From assembly GCA_047605345.1 (NCBI GenBank), contig JASGFZ010000153.1:1-7287 (forward strand): a DNA stretch of 7,287 bases, read 5' to 3'. Source of the stretch: Flavihumibacter sp047605345. GTDB lineage: Bacteria > Bacteroidota > Bacteroidia > Chitinophagales > Chitinophagaceae. A model generated the notes under the pieces. The model was not told the origin of the DNA. It saw only the letters and a program-made list of their open reading frames with translations, and made no database searches. Below are positions 6,261 through 7,287 of the stretch, one piece after another. Numbering within the stretch: the first letter of the stretch is position 1; each line of letters opens with the position of its first letter. Made by a program: the position numbers and the translations under genes.

Positions 6261-7287
6261 ATGGAACGGTTGCAATTCAATACAGAAATCGATGCGCCGG
6301 TATCGCTGGTAGAAGAAGCGATGCTGGGTAAATACAGTTATCCGGTATGGACGGCCGCTTTCAATGCCGGCTCGCACTATGAAGGGGGATGGAATAAGGG
6401 AGACAATATAAAGTTTGTGGGAGCAGATGAGAATGGCCGGAAAGCCGGGATGGCGGCTGTTATCAAAGAGAGGATTCCGGGCAGGCTGATAGAGATCCAA
6501 CATTACGGACTGGTGCAAGGCGATACCATTATAACGGAAGGCAAGGCGGTTGAAGAATGGTCGGGAATGGAGATATACCGGTTTGAGGCCCACCCGCATA
6601 AAACCCTGCTGACGGTTGAAGTGGATGTAAACGATCAATACAAAGACTATTTCAATAAAACCTGGCCTGAGGCATTGGGCCTGTTGAAACAATATGCGGA
6701 GAAAAAAGTGATCCGCAGGCCTTATCCCTGTTTCTGGTTCAACGTAGAGAAAAAAGCAACGGAGGCGGCTGAAATGTATTGTTCCCTGTTCGCTGGTGCA
6801 AGCATGAAAGCCTGCACGCCGATGGTGACCAATTTCGAGATCGGCAGCCTGCCGGTGATGTTACTCGATGCAGGTTCGCAGTTCCGGCCCAATCCAACCA
6901 TTTCCCTGTATGCAACCTTTGAAAAAAAGGAAGAGATCGACCGTGCCTGGTCTGCGTTTTCTGCCGAAGGCACCGTGCTGATGCCTCTGCAGAAATACGA
7001 TTGGAGCGAATACTATGGCTGGGTGGCCGACCGGTTCGGGATCAACTGGCAGCTTACGCTGGGAAAAATTGAAGCGGTGGGGCAGCAGGTGGTTCCGCTG
7101 CTGATGTTCTGCGGCGAGCAGCAAAACAAGGCCGAAGCTGCGATCGATTATTATACCCATCTGTTCAAAGACGCCGAAAAAATAGCTGAAGCCCGTTATG
7201 CGCCCGGCCAGGCGCAAACAGCCGCCACCATCGTGCATGCACGTTTCAGGCTGGGTAATACCCTGTTTATGGCAATGGACAGCGGCA
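6261..7287 (+). CDS. SRPBCC (AHSA1-like) domain fused to two PhnB-like VOC domains, 3' partial
   Basis: The reading frame is open from ATG 6261 to the window edge (342 residues plus one base), so the C-terminus is missing. Residues 1-145 resemble an AHSA1-type SRPBCC domain, a lipid- or ligand-binding helix-grip fold: FNTEIDAPVSLVEEAML at the start, YPVWTAAFNAGSHYEGGW near 27-44 and TWPEALGLLKQYAE at the end. Residues 155-268 are a PhnB-like VOC domain (glyoxalase/bleomycin-resistance fold): PCFWFNV, AAEMYCSLF, LMPLQKYDWSEYYGW (240-254) and VADRFGINWQL (255-265). A second VOC domain begins at about 277 (VVPLLMFCGE, YYTHLF, HARFRLGNTLFMAMD) and is cut off by the window end. Substrate and reaction are unknown; proteins of this type are often annotated simply as VOC family or 3-demethylubiquinone methyltransferase-like, which should not be read as function. 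It is transcribed away from glmS, with no good Shine-Dalgarno. The frame looks intact. Confidence 0.85.
   Translation, partial: MERLQFNTEIDAPVSLVEEAMLGKYSYPVWTAAFNAGSHYEGGWNKGDNIKFVGADENGRKAGMAAVIKERIPGRLIEIQHYGLVQGDTIITEGKAVEEWSGMEIYRFEAHPHKTLLTVEVDVNDQYKDYFNKTWPEALGLLKQYAEKKVIRRPYPCFWFNVEKKATEAAEMYCSLFAGASMKACTPMVTNFEIGSLPVMLLDAGSQFRPNPTISLYATFEKKEEIDRAWSAFSAEGTVLMPLQKYDWSEYYGWVADRFGINWQLTLGKIEAVGQQVVPLLMFCGEQQNKAEAAIDYYTHLFKDAEKIAEARYAPGQAQTAATIVHARFRLGNTLFMAMDSG

Noticed and set aside
6204..6692. A 162-codon minus-strand frame overlapping the SRPBCC-VOC start
   Set aside because: The opposite frame has clear SRPBCC similarity. This one has no recognisable motif and would cover the divergent control region.

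Overview
The window looks like chromosomal DNA from a member of the Bacteroidota, most likely Chitinophagaceae-like, with roughly balanced G+C. Three things support this. The 5' gene has a signal peptide, a TGG...W.D..NW opening motif and a C-terminal domain resembling a type IX secretion (T9SS) sorting signal. A DUF4954-type left-handed beta-helix protein sits beside glmS. No gene start has a strong Shine-Dalgarno sequence. The genus is an inference and was not tested by any search.

Layout. (1) Bases 26-2080, plus strand: a secreted or surface beta-rich protein of about 685 residues once repaired. As given it is broken by three shifts, each explained by one missing base in a short G or A run. 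(2) Bases 2069-4258, minus strand: a 729-residue DUF4954 family protein, converging on gene 1 with a 12-bp tail-to-tail overlap. (3) Bases 4269-6092, minus strand: glmS, glutamine-fructose-6-phosphate aminotransferase, 10 bp upstream of the DUF4954 gene and almost certainly co-transcribed with it. Its first SIS domain contains a 14-residue stretch read in the wrong frame between two compensating indels. (4) Bases 6093-6260: a divergent intergenic region with a perfect 20-bp palindrome of the LacI/PurR operator type and a second 15-bp palindrome. (5) Bases 6261-7287, plus strand, running off the end: a three-domain protein with one SRPBCC (AHSA1-like) domain followed by two PhnB-like VOC domains.

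How the genes fit together. GlmS makes glucosamine-6-phosphate, the entry point to UDP-GlcNAc, peptidoglycan and lipid A. The DUF4954 protein has a left-handed beta-helix of the kind found in sugar-nucleotide acyltransferases and directly follows glmS, so a role linked to amino-sugar or envelope metabolism is a reasonable but unproven guess. The 20-bp palindrome lies 49 bp upstream of the glmS start and is the best candidate for transcriptional control of that operon. The outer genes have no evident functional link to it.

The most notable general point is that five indels in two genes either must be or can be read as lost bases, several in homopolymers. This looks more like consensus error than biology, and it affects how genes 1 and 3 should be read. 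I found no RNA genes, CRISPR arrays, insertion sequences or convincing terminators.
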